From assembly GCA_037074705.1 (NCBI GenBank), contig CM073592.1, positions 28,182,629 through 28,246,628 on the forward strand: DNA of 64,000 nt. Reading direction: 5' to 3'. The stretch's first letter is position 1. Each line of letters opens with the position of its first letter. The stretch comes from Zhengitettix transpicula. Its lineage: Eukaryota; Arthropoda; Insecta; Orthoptera; Tetrigidae. This document shows, one piece after another, positions 47,004 through 57,677 of the stretch. The notes under the pieces are model-generated. The model did not search any database and was not told the DNA's origin. It worked only from the letters and a program-made list of their open reading frames with translations. Both the position numbers and the translations under genes were made by a program.

Positions 47004-49677
47004 GTCTGTCGCGAACGTGGATACTAATTAAGAGTTCACATTCGTTGTCACGCAAACGCGAGTAACGGCAGTATTCAAGAAACGCTGTGACTGTGATGGG
47101 TGGAGTTACTATGGCGTCGGTTGACAAAAATAATATTACCGAAATTAATGAAGGAAGGTGTATTTAAGGAATCAATGAGAACAGATTTATGCACAGACTG
47201 TAGATTATCCACTGTTTTGGGAATAATTTATAATATATATATATTGTAGTAAACTACCGGGGACTTCTTAATTTGCTCGCCGTTGTGGTAGCCAAAATGT
47301 AATAATTAAATATTATGGGCTTTTAAATGAAAAATTATAGACTTTAAAACAAACAAATTTTATTTAACAATTCTTGAAACATTATACAATTTAATAAAAA
47401 ACATATATCTCATTCTCTCATGGGTCTTTACTGGGTTTGATAACGGACAGAACACTTAAATAATCAAAGAACCCAACATTTATCTTTAAATTAAACAGAA
47501 ATATTTAATCGTCTAGACATCGACGAAACTTATTAACGAACTTATTCTACCAGATTGATTATAAATTTAAAAGAGTTTATTTTATTAACACAAAAGAAAA
47601 AAAACGATATCTGACTGTATCTTTTAATTCCGTTTACACATATTAATACCCTAAAATTTCAACTTACGATTACTCGGGAACATTTGGCTCGTTCATTACA
47701 CACACACTTTATAGACTGGACGCTTAAACACTGACTCTAACACACACTGTTGGTTTGATGAAAGCTGCTTCTCCGTTCGTGAAGGACATCTCACTTGCTC
47801 GTGGTGAAACTCCCCGACGCTGGATTCAGTGTCCTGGTCTCCTACTATCGAAGACAGTGGTCAAATTTTGATATTACAACAGATTGAACTTCTGCATACA
47901 AAAATGTTTATCGTTGAATAATTTTGCTATTTCTCTCGCAGGCTGCAAAATTTTTCCAGACTCGGTGCTCACAGCATCCCTCTTCCACTCTAACTAACTT
48001 CAGTCTTGGTGCTCACAGCACCCATCTTCCACGCTAACTAACTTCCAAAAATCTTATCTTCTCTTTATATATCACAGTCCCTTCTCTTTTCCTTTGTTCC
48101 AAAACTACGTCGCAACTGCTCGTTGACAGTTTCTCCATTACCCCGAGATTTACATTCTGCAGCTTCAGTTCTTTATTTAGCAAAATAGCTCGCTCCTCTG
48201 TCTTGTCCCTAAGCCGACCATCGAGACAGGTCTAATTTGTCTTTGCACCCTCAATTACTTTGAACTTGCATTCTCACCCCCGCACTCACACGTGCGCGGT
48301 TCTAAATTCTTCACACCGCCCAAACTGCCCCTCGATCCTAAGTAAATAACATTACAAACTGTCCCTTGAACTGTCCAGGGCCATTAATCAGAAACAATGT
48401 CTGCCTTAACAGATTTATCTTGCGACAGGCCACCCGCGCGTGCCTCGCTCCCGACGGCCAAGCCCATTAATCAGCAACAATGCCTTTCCTTCAAGGCATT
48501 ACAATATACTAAGAAAGGCCAAACGTGTCAGGTAATTAATGCCTAAGTAAGTAGTTGTCCTTAAATTGATTTGAAACAATACAACGAATCCCTTCAAATA
48601 ATTTCACAATTACACGAATATGGTTTGTAATTTGCTATGTCTAATGGATATATATTTAAAATTACATAAATAGGTATAAATAATTTTTTGTGCACATTTT
48701 CGAGATGGCGGACTAATACTAAACACACATTCAACTAATAATCATGTCGTAGTCATCCAGTTGTCTTACACGTCAACACTGCACAGCCAGCGCAGATATT
48801 AATGTATTGAATTTCATGAGGTTTCTGTTGGGAAAACGCGAGGGAACAGTTATTGGCGTTCTTAGAAGTAGCTCCACACCTTGAGCTCCAGTGTTCATCC
48901 ATCAAGTTCGCTGAGCTGAGATGTTCTCTGCCACTTACCGCTTCACTTTAATATTTCACGCACCCTTCTGGCGCATTATGAGTTCTTCGGTGACCCAGGC
49001 GATTTGTTGTAACTCAACTACAAATATATCAACCTTTGGGATTTAAGACAAACAACGTGAAATCGATCAGTTGCAAATTTATTCGGTTGATGTTGGTCAG
49101 TTATGTAATTAGCATTTTGATGAATGTCGTAAGCTGAAGTTTAATTTACTACTTATAAATTTTGGGTATGAGGTTTTTCCAATATATGATCAGTATTTTC
49201 AAACTTCCGATCAGAATCATATTCTTCCGGCAAGACAGTTTTATGACTTTCTTCTAACATTCCTCTGGTTATCTAAATCGGAAATACAATAAAAAATCTT
49301 CTTTGTGTCTAGACCCTCCTAATAATTTTCAATTTCGTTTACACTGATTACTACTCTTTAAATAACAAAAATCGTGTGGTTTTTGGCAATGTTTTTCTTT
49401 CCAATTCAGTACAAAAAAAATACATCAAACGTTATTCTAAGATCATATTTTATTTGCCTGTCTAGCAGAAAATAAAGATTAAAATGGATAACACGAGTAG
49501 GAAACGTAAAATGAAAGGAATATGCTGTAAGATCCAGTAAATATCCTTTAATTATCTTTTTTTTATGTAACACCGTAGTTTTTTGCAAAGATAAATTGAT
49601 TCGTAGATGTGTGATCCTAATCGTCTTTTTATATTCACGGTAGTGTGTCTAATTAGTGTGATCTTGTTTATTTTCAG
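47004..49677 (+). other. Shaw intron 2
   Basis: About 2.7 kb from GTCTGT to TTTTCAG. An LTR-like element fills 47245-48503. The remaining 1.2 kb (48504-49677) is AT-rich with no recognisable gene. Confidence 0.85.
47245..48503 (-). mobile_element. ATAT-flanked TG...CA element (solo-LTR-like), copy 2
   Basis: Lies in Shaw intron 2. The minus strand starts TGTAATGCCTTG. It is flanked by ATAT on both sides (47241-47244 and 48504-48507). Homologous to 8790-9884 over several blocks, with a partly duplicated segment (GGTGCTCACAGCA twice, 47966-48024). No open coding region. Confidence 0.65.
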
Positions 49678-50647
49678 ATAATCGGCGTCATATCTGTGTT
49701 CTTCATTTGCGTTTCCATCTTATCGTTCTGCCTTAAAACGCACCCAGACATGCGCGTCCCCGTCATACGCAACGTGTCAGTGTCGACACCTTCCAACGGG
49801 ACAACTTGGGTCCTCGACAAGTCCAAGACGACCGCACACATCGCCTTCTTCTACTTCGAATGCGTCTGCAACGCGTGGTTCACGTTCGAGTTCTTCATAC
49901 GCTTCATAGCGTCACCGAATCGCATCGAGTTCATCAAAGCGTCCGTCAACATCATCGACTACATCGCCACTCTCAGCTTCTACGTGGACCTGGTCCTGCA
50001 GAAGCTCACCTCTCACCTGGAAAACGCAGACATCTTCGAGTTCTTGAGTATCATCCGCATCATGAGGCTGTTCAAGCTGACGAGGCACTCGTCCGGCCTC
50101 AAGATCCTGATCCAGACGTTCCGCGCGTCCGCCAAGGAACTCACGCTGCTCATATTCTTCCTGGTGCTGGGCATCGTCATCTTCGCCAGCCTGGTCTACT
50201 ACGCCGAGAGGATCCAGGCGAACCCGTACAACGACTTCAACAGCATCCCGCTGGGGTTGTGGTGGGCCCTGGTAACGATGACCACGGTGGGCTACGGGGA
50301 CATGGTGCCGAAGACGTACGTGGGCATGTTCGTGGGCGCCCTGTGCGCGTTGGCGGGCGTGCTCACCATCGGCCTGCCCGTTCCCGTCATCGTAAGCAAC
50401 TTCGCCATGTACTACTCGCACACGCAGGCCCGAGCCAAGCTGCCGAAGAAACGGCGCCGCGTGCTGCCTGTGGAGCAGCCGAGGGGGCCGCGTCTCCCGG
50501 GGGCCCCTGGCGCGGGGGGGCCTCCCGGCTGCGGGGGCGGGCCCGGAGGCGCCGTGGGAGGCGTCACGGCGGCGGCGGGCTGTCCGCAGAACTGGCGCAT
50601 GAACGCGATCAAGGCGAACCACCTCAAGGACTCGCCCACCAAAATGG
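49678..50647 (+). CDS. Shaw: Shaw K+ channel, coding exon 3 (S1-S6, pore, proximal C-terminus)
   Basis: Encodes residues 175-497 plus the first base of codon 498. Domains in order: S1 about 176-193; an extracellular S1-S2 loop with two N-glycosylation sequons (N206-V-S, N214-G-T); S2 about 228-250; S3 about 263-282; S4 with R301, R304, K307, R310; S5 about 327-349; pore helix and selectivity filter TTVGYGD at 376-382; S6 about 389-415 with the gating hinge PVPV at 408-411. The tail begins [15 protein letters not shown], typical of Shaw, then becomes Gly/Pro-rich (about 444-476). Acceptor TTTTCAG|ATA. The donor ATGG|GTAAGAG gives phase 1. Reading through would add about 90 unrelated residues to a stop at 50914-50916. 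Compared with Shaker, the two outermost S4 arginines are replaced by E295 and S298. Residue 406 before the hinge is Gly, where I expect Ala in relatives. Confidence 0.96.
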
Positions 50648-51595
50648 GTAAGAGCACCTCATCACGTGTGTGTTGTCAAGCTTGCCTTCTTTCATTTGTA
50701 TGCTTTGAAAGCGCTTATTACGTATGCACAAACGCAGCTCAAAGTGCGCAAGGAACAGTTGCTTATATGACATCAAGGAATATGTTTTGCAGACCGTATG
50801 TCAAACACTCAGGATGGTACTTTGCGACAGAAGTGTACACTTCCTTAAATAAATTTGTGTCATTCACTGTCATTTCCAGTGCAAATTTAGAAGCGGTCCC
50901 TCAGTTCTTTATCTAGAACTAGACATTAGCAAGCCATCTACAGTAGTTAATGTATGTCAGTGTTATTCGTTTTCCCGCGAGTCAGGTTTCGTGATGGATA
51001 CTTTATACTGATGCCGTCAGGCAAATACAGGAAAATGCTACAACACAGGTCATGCAACACTGTCTACATTTCATGAGTCTGGTTTTCTGTACTCGTAACC
51101 GCTTCCTACACATACGTCATCACAGAAACAAGACCTCGATGAACAACATAGTCTCGATATTGAGAAGTGAGAGTAATTATTTATTTGTCTCGTATATTCG
51201 ATATTACTTGACTGGTTAGTAAATGTCAAACATTCAAGATGTCAGTCGCTTCCTTGTCTTCCAGCATGTCGTCATGTCTTACTGAGACTCTTCATTGGAA
51301 ATATATGACATAAACTGCCTTCGCCTGCGCTACCATAAATCAAGCTAAGAGTAAAAGCTCCATCGCTTTAAACAGCTTACTACTTCTGCACTATCGCGAT
51401 TCAAATTGCTTCTGACAGATTGCTTTTATGCTTCAATGTTCGCTGAAATGTTCCAACCAAGCATAGGGCAAGGAGACCAGTCTTATTTCCCAATACACTT
51501 CTGCTGTCACGGAAAATTTCTATGATATAAGTAATGCGTAGTTTGCTATGACATTTTTGGGACGTGCGTAAATTTGGAGTTTTTTTTATTTTATT

Positions 51596-52343
51596 ACTAT
51601 CTACGCGTCCGGCGTTCCCCGTGTACTTATTTATATAAACCCGAAAAAGTATTTAATTCTACATTAATCTTTAGTCAAGAATTGACTTAACTTAAATATA
51701 ACTGTTTCTAGTTCCGTACATACTTTCGACTGATAGGGCTTTAATTGAACAGCTGTAAAATAAATTGAATTTTATTTTATCAATCCCACCAAACATTTAT
51801 TTACGAATAGAATACTTAAATATACTCCTTGAGTATTGCAGGATATAATTGTCCCTCAGGCTTCTGACATTACGAAAGATTAAATTGAAGAAATTCTTAG
51901 CTAGATTCACAATGTAAACCAATGGTCGCCATATTGGAGTCACTAATATGGCGACGAAAATTAACTTACATTTTCCACAACACTCCTAAAATATTTCGTA
52001 TTGTTTTTATTACCATTAGATCATTACTGGATAAAATTATACTTTTTATTAAATGTAAATATTTCTGCAATATTTCATAAAGAAAGAAGGGGAACTAATT
52101 CCCTTCTTCGTATCGTAGTAACGGGTCTCTCTAACGCGTGACGTCATGACGCACAATAATTTAATACAAAATAATCACGTTTTTTAATTATATTTATTTC
52201 CCTAGGGGTTTCTCATCCCTGTAGTACCGTTTCTCGTATTTTTAAAAATATCTGAGCCAAATTTTCTTTGCAATCGGTCCACACGTTTATAATTGTGTAA
52301 AGATTAACGTAAATGCATAAATACATACTTTTTCATTATATAG
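51596..52343 (+). mobile_element. Family A repeat followed by family D
   Basis: Starts CGCGTCCGGCGTTCCCCGTG (degenerate 5' end) and ends TTTTCATTATATAG. It matches 62455-63199 along its whole length, including the ATGGTCGCCATATTGGAG palindrome-like block. Confidence 0.8.
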
Positions 52344-52722
52344 ATTTAAATCTAATGGCAGAAACAGTTTTCGGGTTTCCACCCGGGTCAAACAGCAAAT
52401 ATTGCGTGACGTTTCGACGAAGACATGCACCGTCGTCATCTTCTAGGCGAAGTATTATTGGAAATTAAGTATCACTTTTAGGCGAATAGCCCGGGGGCCC
52501 ACAGATAACCCTTGGCTGCACTCCTCTACCCTGCCGCATCCCCCATTTCAACTTCGCCTAGAAGATGACGACAGTGCATGTAGAAACGTTTGCTGTTTGA
52601 CCCGACCCGGGTGGAAAACCCGAGAACTTCTTCTGCAACAGTTACACCGGGGAAGGCTTCGATCCTTGGTTCAATTTGATAGCTTTCAACTTACGTCTTA
52701 ATCATTCTTTACAATTATGATT
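52344..52722. repeat. Family D inverted repeat with captured S fragment, copy 1
   Basis: Arms TCGGGTTTCCACCCGGGTC / GACCCGGGTGGAAAACCCGA and CTTCTAGGCGAAG / CTTCGCCTAGAAG. Between the inner arms lies a piece of family S (TAGCCCGGGGGCCC and CTCTACCCTGCCGCATCCCC). Hairpin modules CTAGAAGATGACGAC ... GAAACG face outward. Confidence 0.8.
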
Positions 52723-53262
52723 GTCTTCTGACATTATAAAAGATAAAATTATTGAAATTGTTAGTTAGATTCACAATGTAAACAAAAGGTAGCCATATTG
52801 GAGTCACTAATATGGCGGCGACAATTGACTTACATTTTCCGCAAGGATCGTAAAGTGTTTCGTATTGTTTTTCATTATCATTCAATGGAGTATTACTGGA
52901 TAAAATTATACTTTTTATTCAATAAAAATATTTCTGCTTTACTTCATTACGAAAAAATAACCTATTTCCTTTGTTCGTCGCGTAGTAACGTCTCTCTCTC
53001 TCTCTCTCGAGTGACGTCACGGTCTCTTGGCGCGCGGTAATTTAACACATAATTATCACGTTTTTAATTTTTATATCTTTACACATTTACGCAAGGGGTT
53101 TCTCACCCCCCCCCCCACAGTACCGTTTCTCGTGTTTTGAAGAATTTGTGTACCAATTTTTGTTGCAATCTATCCACGCTTTTAAATTTGTATAGAAATT
53201 AACGTAAATACATACATTCATACATACATACATACAAATATACATCCTTTTTTATTATACAG
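52723..53262 (+). mobile_element. Family A repeat, 5'-truncated
   Basis: Begins inside the family at CTTCTGACATTATAAAAG and ends in a CATA microsatellite and TTATTATACAG. Contains a (TC)n run at 52990-53009 and a C run at 53105-53117. Confidence 0.75.
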
Positions 53263-56183
53263 AAGAAGAAGATAAGAGTTTATTTTTTTAATATTCCAGA
53301 TCATTGCACTGATATGAACTTCCTGACAATTATAGTTCATATACATATAAAAACATGCAATAGGAAAATCCGAGGACGGCTTCACACAACCGAATGAAAA
53401 TGGAGAAAATAATATTAATGCTCCAATGCTTTTTCCAAATCAGAAAGACGAACTTAGATTTCAGCTAAATTCATGAAAAGGGAACCTCCCCATTGCTAAA
53501 GTAAACCCGTGCCAGGATCCATTAGGAGAAGAATTATTCAACGTTCGACATGCGAAAATATTTTCAATTGTGATAGACAGGATCAATTCTACTGAGAAAT
53601 CCACATATTCGGAATTTTATCGCACGCTTATCAATTAAACATATTTATTGTATTTATGTAATCGACACATCACACGCGTTCCAGAATAAGACTCGCAACG
53701 TTTAACTAAAAATCAAATATGTATTAAAAAAAATAAGACGTCATTTTGATATTGTTGAATGTATTGCTAAATGGTTAACACGTGGTCCACAATGATGGAG
53801 ACAGGTTTTTTACAGTACGATTGACAAACGTTGCTTGCGTCTTGTTCGTATTTAGGAAAACAATATGCTTGGGTGATTTCAGTTTATTTCATAATTTCCA
53901 TCTTAAAATATTCATATTAATATTTTGCTGAACCAGTTTTTATTTTTATTCCTCCGTAGCGTAAGCTATTGTACAATATTTCGTTTTCTGAGCTTACGTC
54001 AAGCACAGTATTAATTATTCAAAAGATTTTTCGAACGCTTTAACTTTGTTCTGCTACCAGCTGATTATTTATTAAACAAATGAAAAAACTATGGAACAAT
54101 TTTTCTGCGTTTATATCGAACACATGATTTATATTATTCCATTTTTTTGTAGCTCACGTTAGTAATAAAACTACATTTGCTATTATGTTTAGAATTATTA
54201 TTATATTGTTTGGATATTTATCGCCTGGTAACTTGCTGTCACTCAATTGCGTACGTCCCAGAAGTTGTAGAATTATTTATTATCCGTATATTCACTACGC
54301 AGGTTTTTTTTAATTAATGTCAGATTTTATTTTAAAATTTTTCGAGCACTGGTATCGGGTCTTTTGTAGTCAATCCTATATATGGTTGGGATTTTCCGTA
54401 CTGCAATACTGCTTAGTTCCTTTATTTACAAATCGGTCGTATAAGAATTAGAAATTGGTAACTAAATTTTTTTTATTTTACTCCTAGTGTGTCACTAACC
54501 TGATCGAATCATTGAAAAGATGTCATGAACGTTTTGTAGGGTAGAATAAATTTTTTTCCCCGCAAGAAATTAACGTCTTCGTTCCCAATTCTTGACCGAT
54601 AATTTAAGGAAATTTCAGAAAATTTAAAAAAAAAAATCCTTCCTATCACGTATGAAACAGGAATATATATAATATGGAAAATAATCCGAAGTGACCAAAG
54701 CAGGAACTACAAAAGTTTATATTTCAAAATGGACGGGATGCGTATTAAATACTGTAATGCAATTAGGATAAATGTGTACAGTCTGATATGACATTAATCA
54801 TTTAATTCAATCTACGAATATTGAGTGAAGAAATTCCGTCAAGGTTTTTTTTATAAACACAGGATCGTTTGTTCAACCGAAAAAGTGGGCAATTATTTTA
54901 AAGTTTTTTATAAAAATTAAGGAGAAAAATTATTTTAATTTGCTATCTGTTAGGCTTTACGTGAAGTATAAATATATTACACTGAAGAATACGAATTATT
55001 TTCCCAATGCATGCTCGAAGTGGATATAACAACAGGACTGGCTCCCTGAGGGTCGTCTTCACTCTGGATTTGAAATTTCTTGACAATTGTGAGATAAAAT
55101 TATTATTTAGATTATTCGGGTAATTATAGAAAAATTTAGAAGGAAAAATAAAAGGATCTAAAAGCCAAGAAGCAAGAAAAACAGAAAGAGGCAGGACAAA
55201 GAGATGACGAGAATGATCGTCTAGAAGATCAGAAAAAAATTATGTAGGGATATACTTCAAGACAATGGAATACCCGAATACTCTCAATAATAACATCGTC
55301 TTCACTGTTTCATTAAACATTGCTTAATTGAAATGCATTAAAATATTTTACTTCACACCACGTGACTTAAACTAGCAGCTTATTTGGCTTCTTTTGTGTT
55401 TTGTCCTTTCGCTAACACTTTCTGCTTAAAGCACCAGAGTTTTTTTCTTCCTCTGCTTTTAACGTGAAAAAAACCTGTCATTTCTATAACAATATGAAAT
55501 ATTTTTAAAGCAAAGAATTATTATAATACTAACAGAACATATATAAATGTAATTATCAGTGAATCTTCTTAACATAAACCTTAACAGTTGTTTCTATTTG
55601 AGTTTCCAAGCTCTGTGCATTGAATAAGTAAATTCTTCTGTTACGCAATATTTTTATAAACGTATTTTGAAAGTATTCAGACTTTAACCTACTTTGTTTG
55701 TCTATTTTGCGCAGATATTTGAAGAGTGTACGGAAACCTGCAAATGATAAAAGCAGAACAGTGAGCCAACCATTTTTTATTACGATTTACTTTTTTTCTT
55801 ATTCTATTTTACTCACTCATAAAATAAATAGAATTAAAGATACATTCCCAATTCATAACAAAAAATATGTGAGCACTACATATAAGTTTATAAGATTAGC
55901 GACCGTTCACTAATATAGTTGTAATACACTCTCAAATAATAAAGAAGAATATAATCAAAACTATAGCAAATAAGGATTTAAAAAAATAATTTTTTCATAG
56001 GTGAAAAGCTCGAGAAAACAACTTTTAGAGGAGACTGAACTAAAATTTTACTTATGTTTAGGAAATTAAAATAAATCTTTCGTGATAATTCCGCACTGTG
56101 TGAGAAATCGCACGTACGTATTTCCTCTGTTAAAATTACCTACAGATGTAAAAGAAAAGGGAATAAGTTTAAGGAAAATGAAC
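53263..56183. other. Unassigned DNA in Shaw intron 3
   Basis: AT-rich. A possible acceptor TTGCGCAG at 55707-55714 would put the Shaw frame into a stop within two codons, so I do not call an exon. Confidence 0.4.
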
Positions 56184-56632
56184 GGTTTGAAGGGGCTACC
56201 TTTGGGGATGCCTTTTCCTCTCCGTTTCTGAACTAAGGTTCCCACAAGCCGAGGCACTTCGGTCTTTTCTGAGAGATGTATGTTCCGGTGTCACAGACCT
56301 TGGGCAAACGGTAAGAGTTGTCCGCTATTCCCATTGGAATAGTCAGCCAGCTGCCTCCTAAACTGGTCGAGGCACGGAGAAGGGAATGCTGCGTCCCCAC
56401 AGCAAACTCCTCTCCCGCTATCGGAAGGGCGAGGGACAAGGTTTTGCTAGGGTTTGTCCTGCATTTCTTTAGGCGAATTCCGGGTAGGATCCTTAAAATA
56501 TGGCCCGGGGGCCCTAGTTAACCCTGGGCTACCTTCCTCTACCCTTCCATATCCCCCCTTTCAAATCCCTTCCTATGTTATTAAAGGGGAGTTGCCACCA
56601 TGTGGATTACCCTCGTGTAGCCTGTTACCCTA
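56184..56632 (+). mobile_element. Family S retroelement, + orientation
   Basis: From GGGGCTACCTTTGGGGATGC to GTAGCCTGTTACCCTA plus A8. It has a small internal deletion (about 35 bp) between GACAAG and TTTTGCTAGG. It lies in Shaw intron 3, sense to the gene. Confidence 0.8.
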
Positions 56633-56747
56633 AAAAAAATTGAATTCCAAAGTGATTATAATTACAACGATTTTTAGTTCTTATTACGATTTATTTATGA
56701 TTAAGATAGTTCTGCTGCAACCACGAAATCAATATAAAATGGAAAAT

Positions 56748-57030
56748 TTACGTCTGATTGAAAAATAATAATAAGAAAGATATCCTAATACAGACAAAAT
56801 AAGTGATAATATAAATACCACACAACGTTTCTTAGAAACTTGTCCCGTTCTTCAGATGCTAAGATGAGCCTAGAGCGACACATCTGCACACGTCAGTTGA
56901 CAAATCTCAAAAAGTCACTCCAGATTGTTCTTAGCACCTGAAGAAAGGAACAAGGATCCCAGAAACGTTGTGTAGTATTTACACCATCACTTCTTCTGTC
57001 TGTATTTGGCTATCTTTCTTATTATTATAT
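56748..57030. mobile_element. Family B fold-back element
   Basis: TTACGTCTGATTGAAAAATA left end and CTTCTTCTGTCTGTATTTGG right arm. The right module reads CTGAAGA ... GAAAC (a change from CTGACGA). Confidence 0.78.
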
Positions 57031-57579
57031 TTGATTTTGTTTCAACATTATTAATTTTATATTAAATCTGTTATTATAAGTAGGAATTTAATTGATTAAT
57101 TAACTGATTTCTTCAACAATATTAAATTATGTTGTCCATCGATGTCTATGACAAATTATTTTTCTGTTATTAAAACTCATATTGATGAAATGGTAGTAGC
57201 ATGGATATGAAATAGTTACTCAAAGTCATTATATACTAGAAAATATTTTAAGGGATTTTATTTGAGACGTGGTAGTTGATTTATTGAGACATATTACACA
57301 AATTATACAGAAACGAACGAGGACTTACATTTATTTTTTTCCACAACACCAAGAATGTCTGAAATATTATCAAAGTTGATAGCTGAAGCCTTTTCTAATT
57401 TTTCTTTTGAATTTAACAGGCGTAAGAGAGAAGTGAAACTGACGATAAGCAATGAAGTACAAAGGTGTCGACCAATGTGGGTCTTCGGAATAATAATTTT
57501 ATAACAGCTAATATCTCTATCAGAGAAGTATTTTTTGTTCTTGAAACTGAGTGTTTGTGTCTTGTGTTGACTGACGTAG

Positions 57580-57677
57580 GCTGGACATCGACTGAGGAGA
57601 AAACCCCAATGCTGCGAGGACTTGACTACAGAGACGTCGTGGGGCCTCCATTCTATGGCAAAGCTACGGCGTTATAA
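57580..57677 (+). CDS. Shaw: Candidate last coding exon of Shaw
   Basis: Inferred from splicing logic. Exon 3 ends in phase 1, and here a branch-like TGACTGAC and a moderately T-rich tract lead to an acceptor GTAG|GC. The two leading bases complete codon 498 (Gly). Then 31 codons run in frame to TAA: WTSTEEKTPML, RGLDYRDVVGP, PFYGKATAL. The peptide is hydrophilic and lacks the low-complexity look of chance AT-rich frames. The local GC rise is confined to this stretch. The joined protein would be 529 residues, a plausible length for Shaw. I cannot confirm it by homology; other C-terminal exons beyond the window, or alternative ones, are possible. Confidence 0.55.

Larger units (their letters stand above)
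50648..57579 (+). other. Shaw intron 3 (if the candidate last exon is right)
   Basis: About 6.9 kb. It contains A, D, truncated A, S and B repeat copies. 50650-51590 and 53265-56180 are unique AT-rich sequence in which I see no gene. If the exon at 57580 is wrong, the true downstream exon lies elsewhere. Confidence 0.5.

Noticed and set aside
49806..50651. Long open frames of 281 codons (+) and 236 codons (-, 49912-50622) over Shaw exon 3
   Set aside because: They overlap a certain coding exon, have His/Arg/Pro-rich composition typical of GC-rich shadows, and show no domain.
50648..50916. Read-through extension of Shaw exon 3 to the stop at 50914-50916
   Set aside because: A strong GTAAGAG donor lies at 50648, and composition and codon character change at once after it.
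55707..55760. Possible alternative last exon of Shaw after TTGCGCAG
   Set aside because: In the required phase it hits a stop within two codons.
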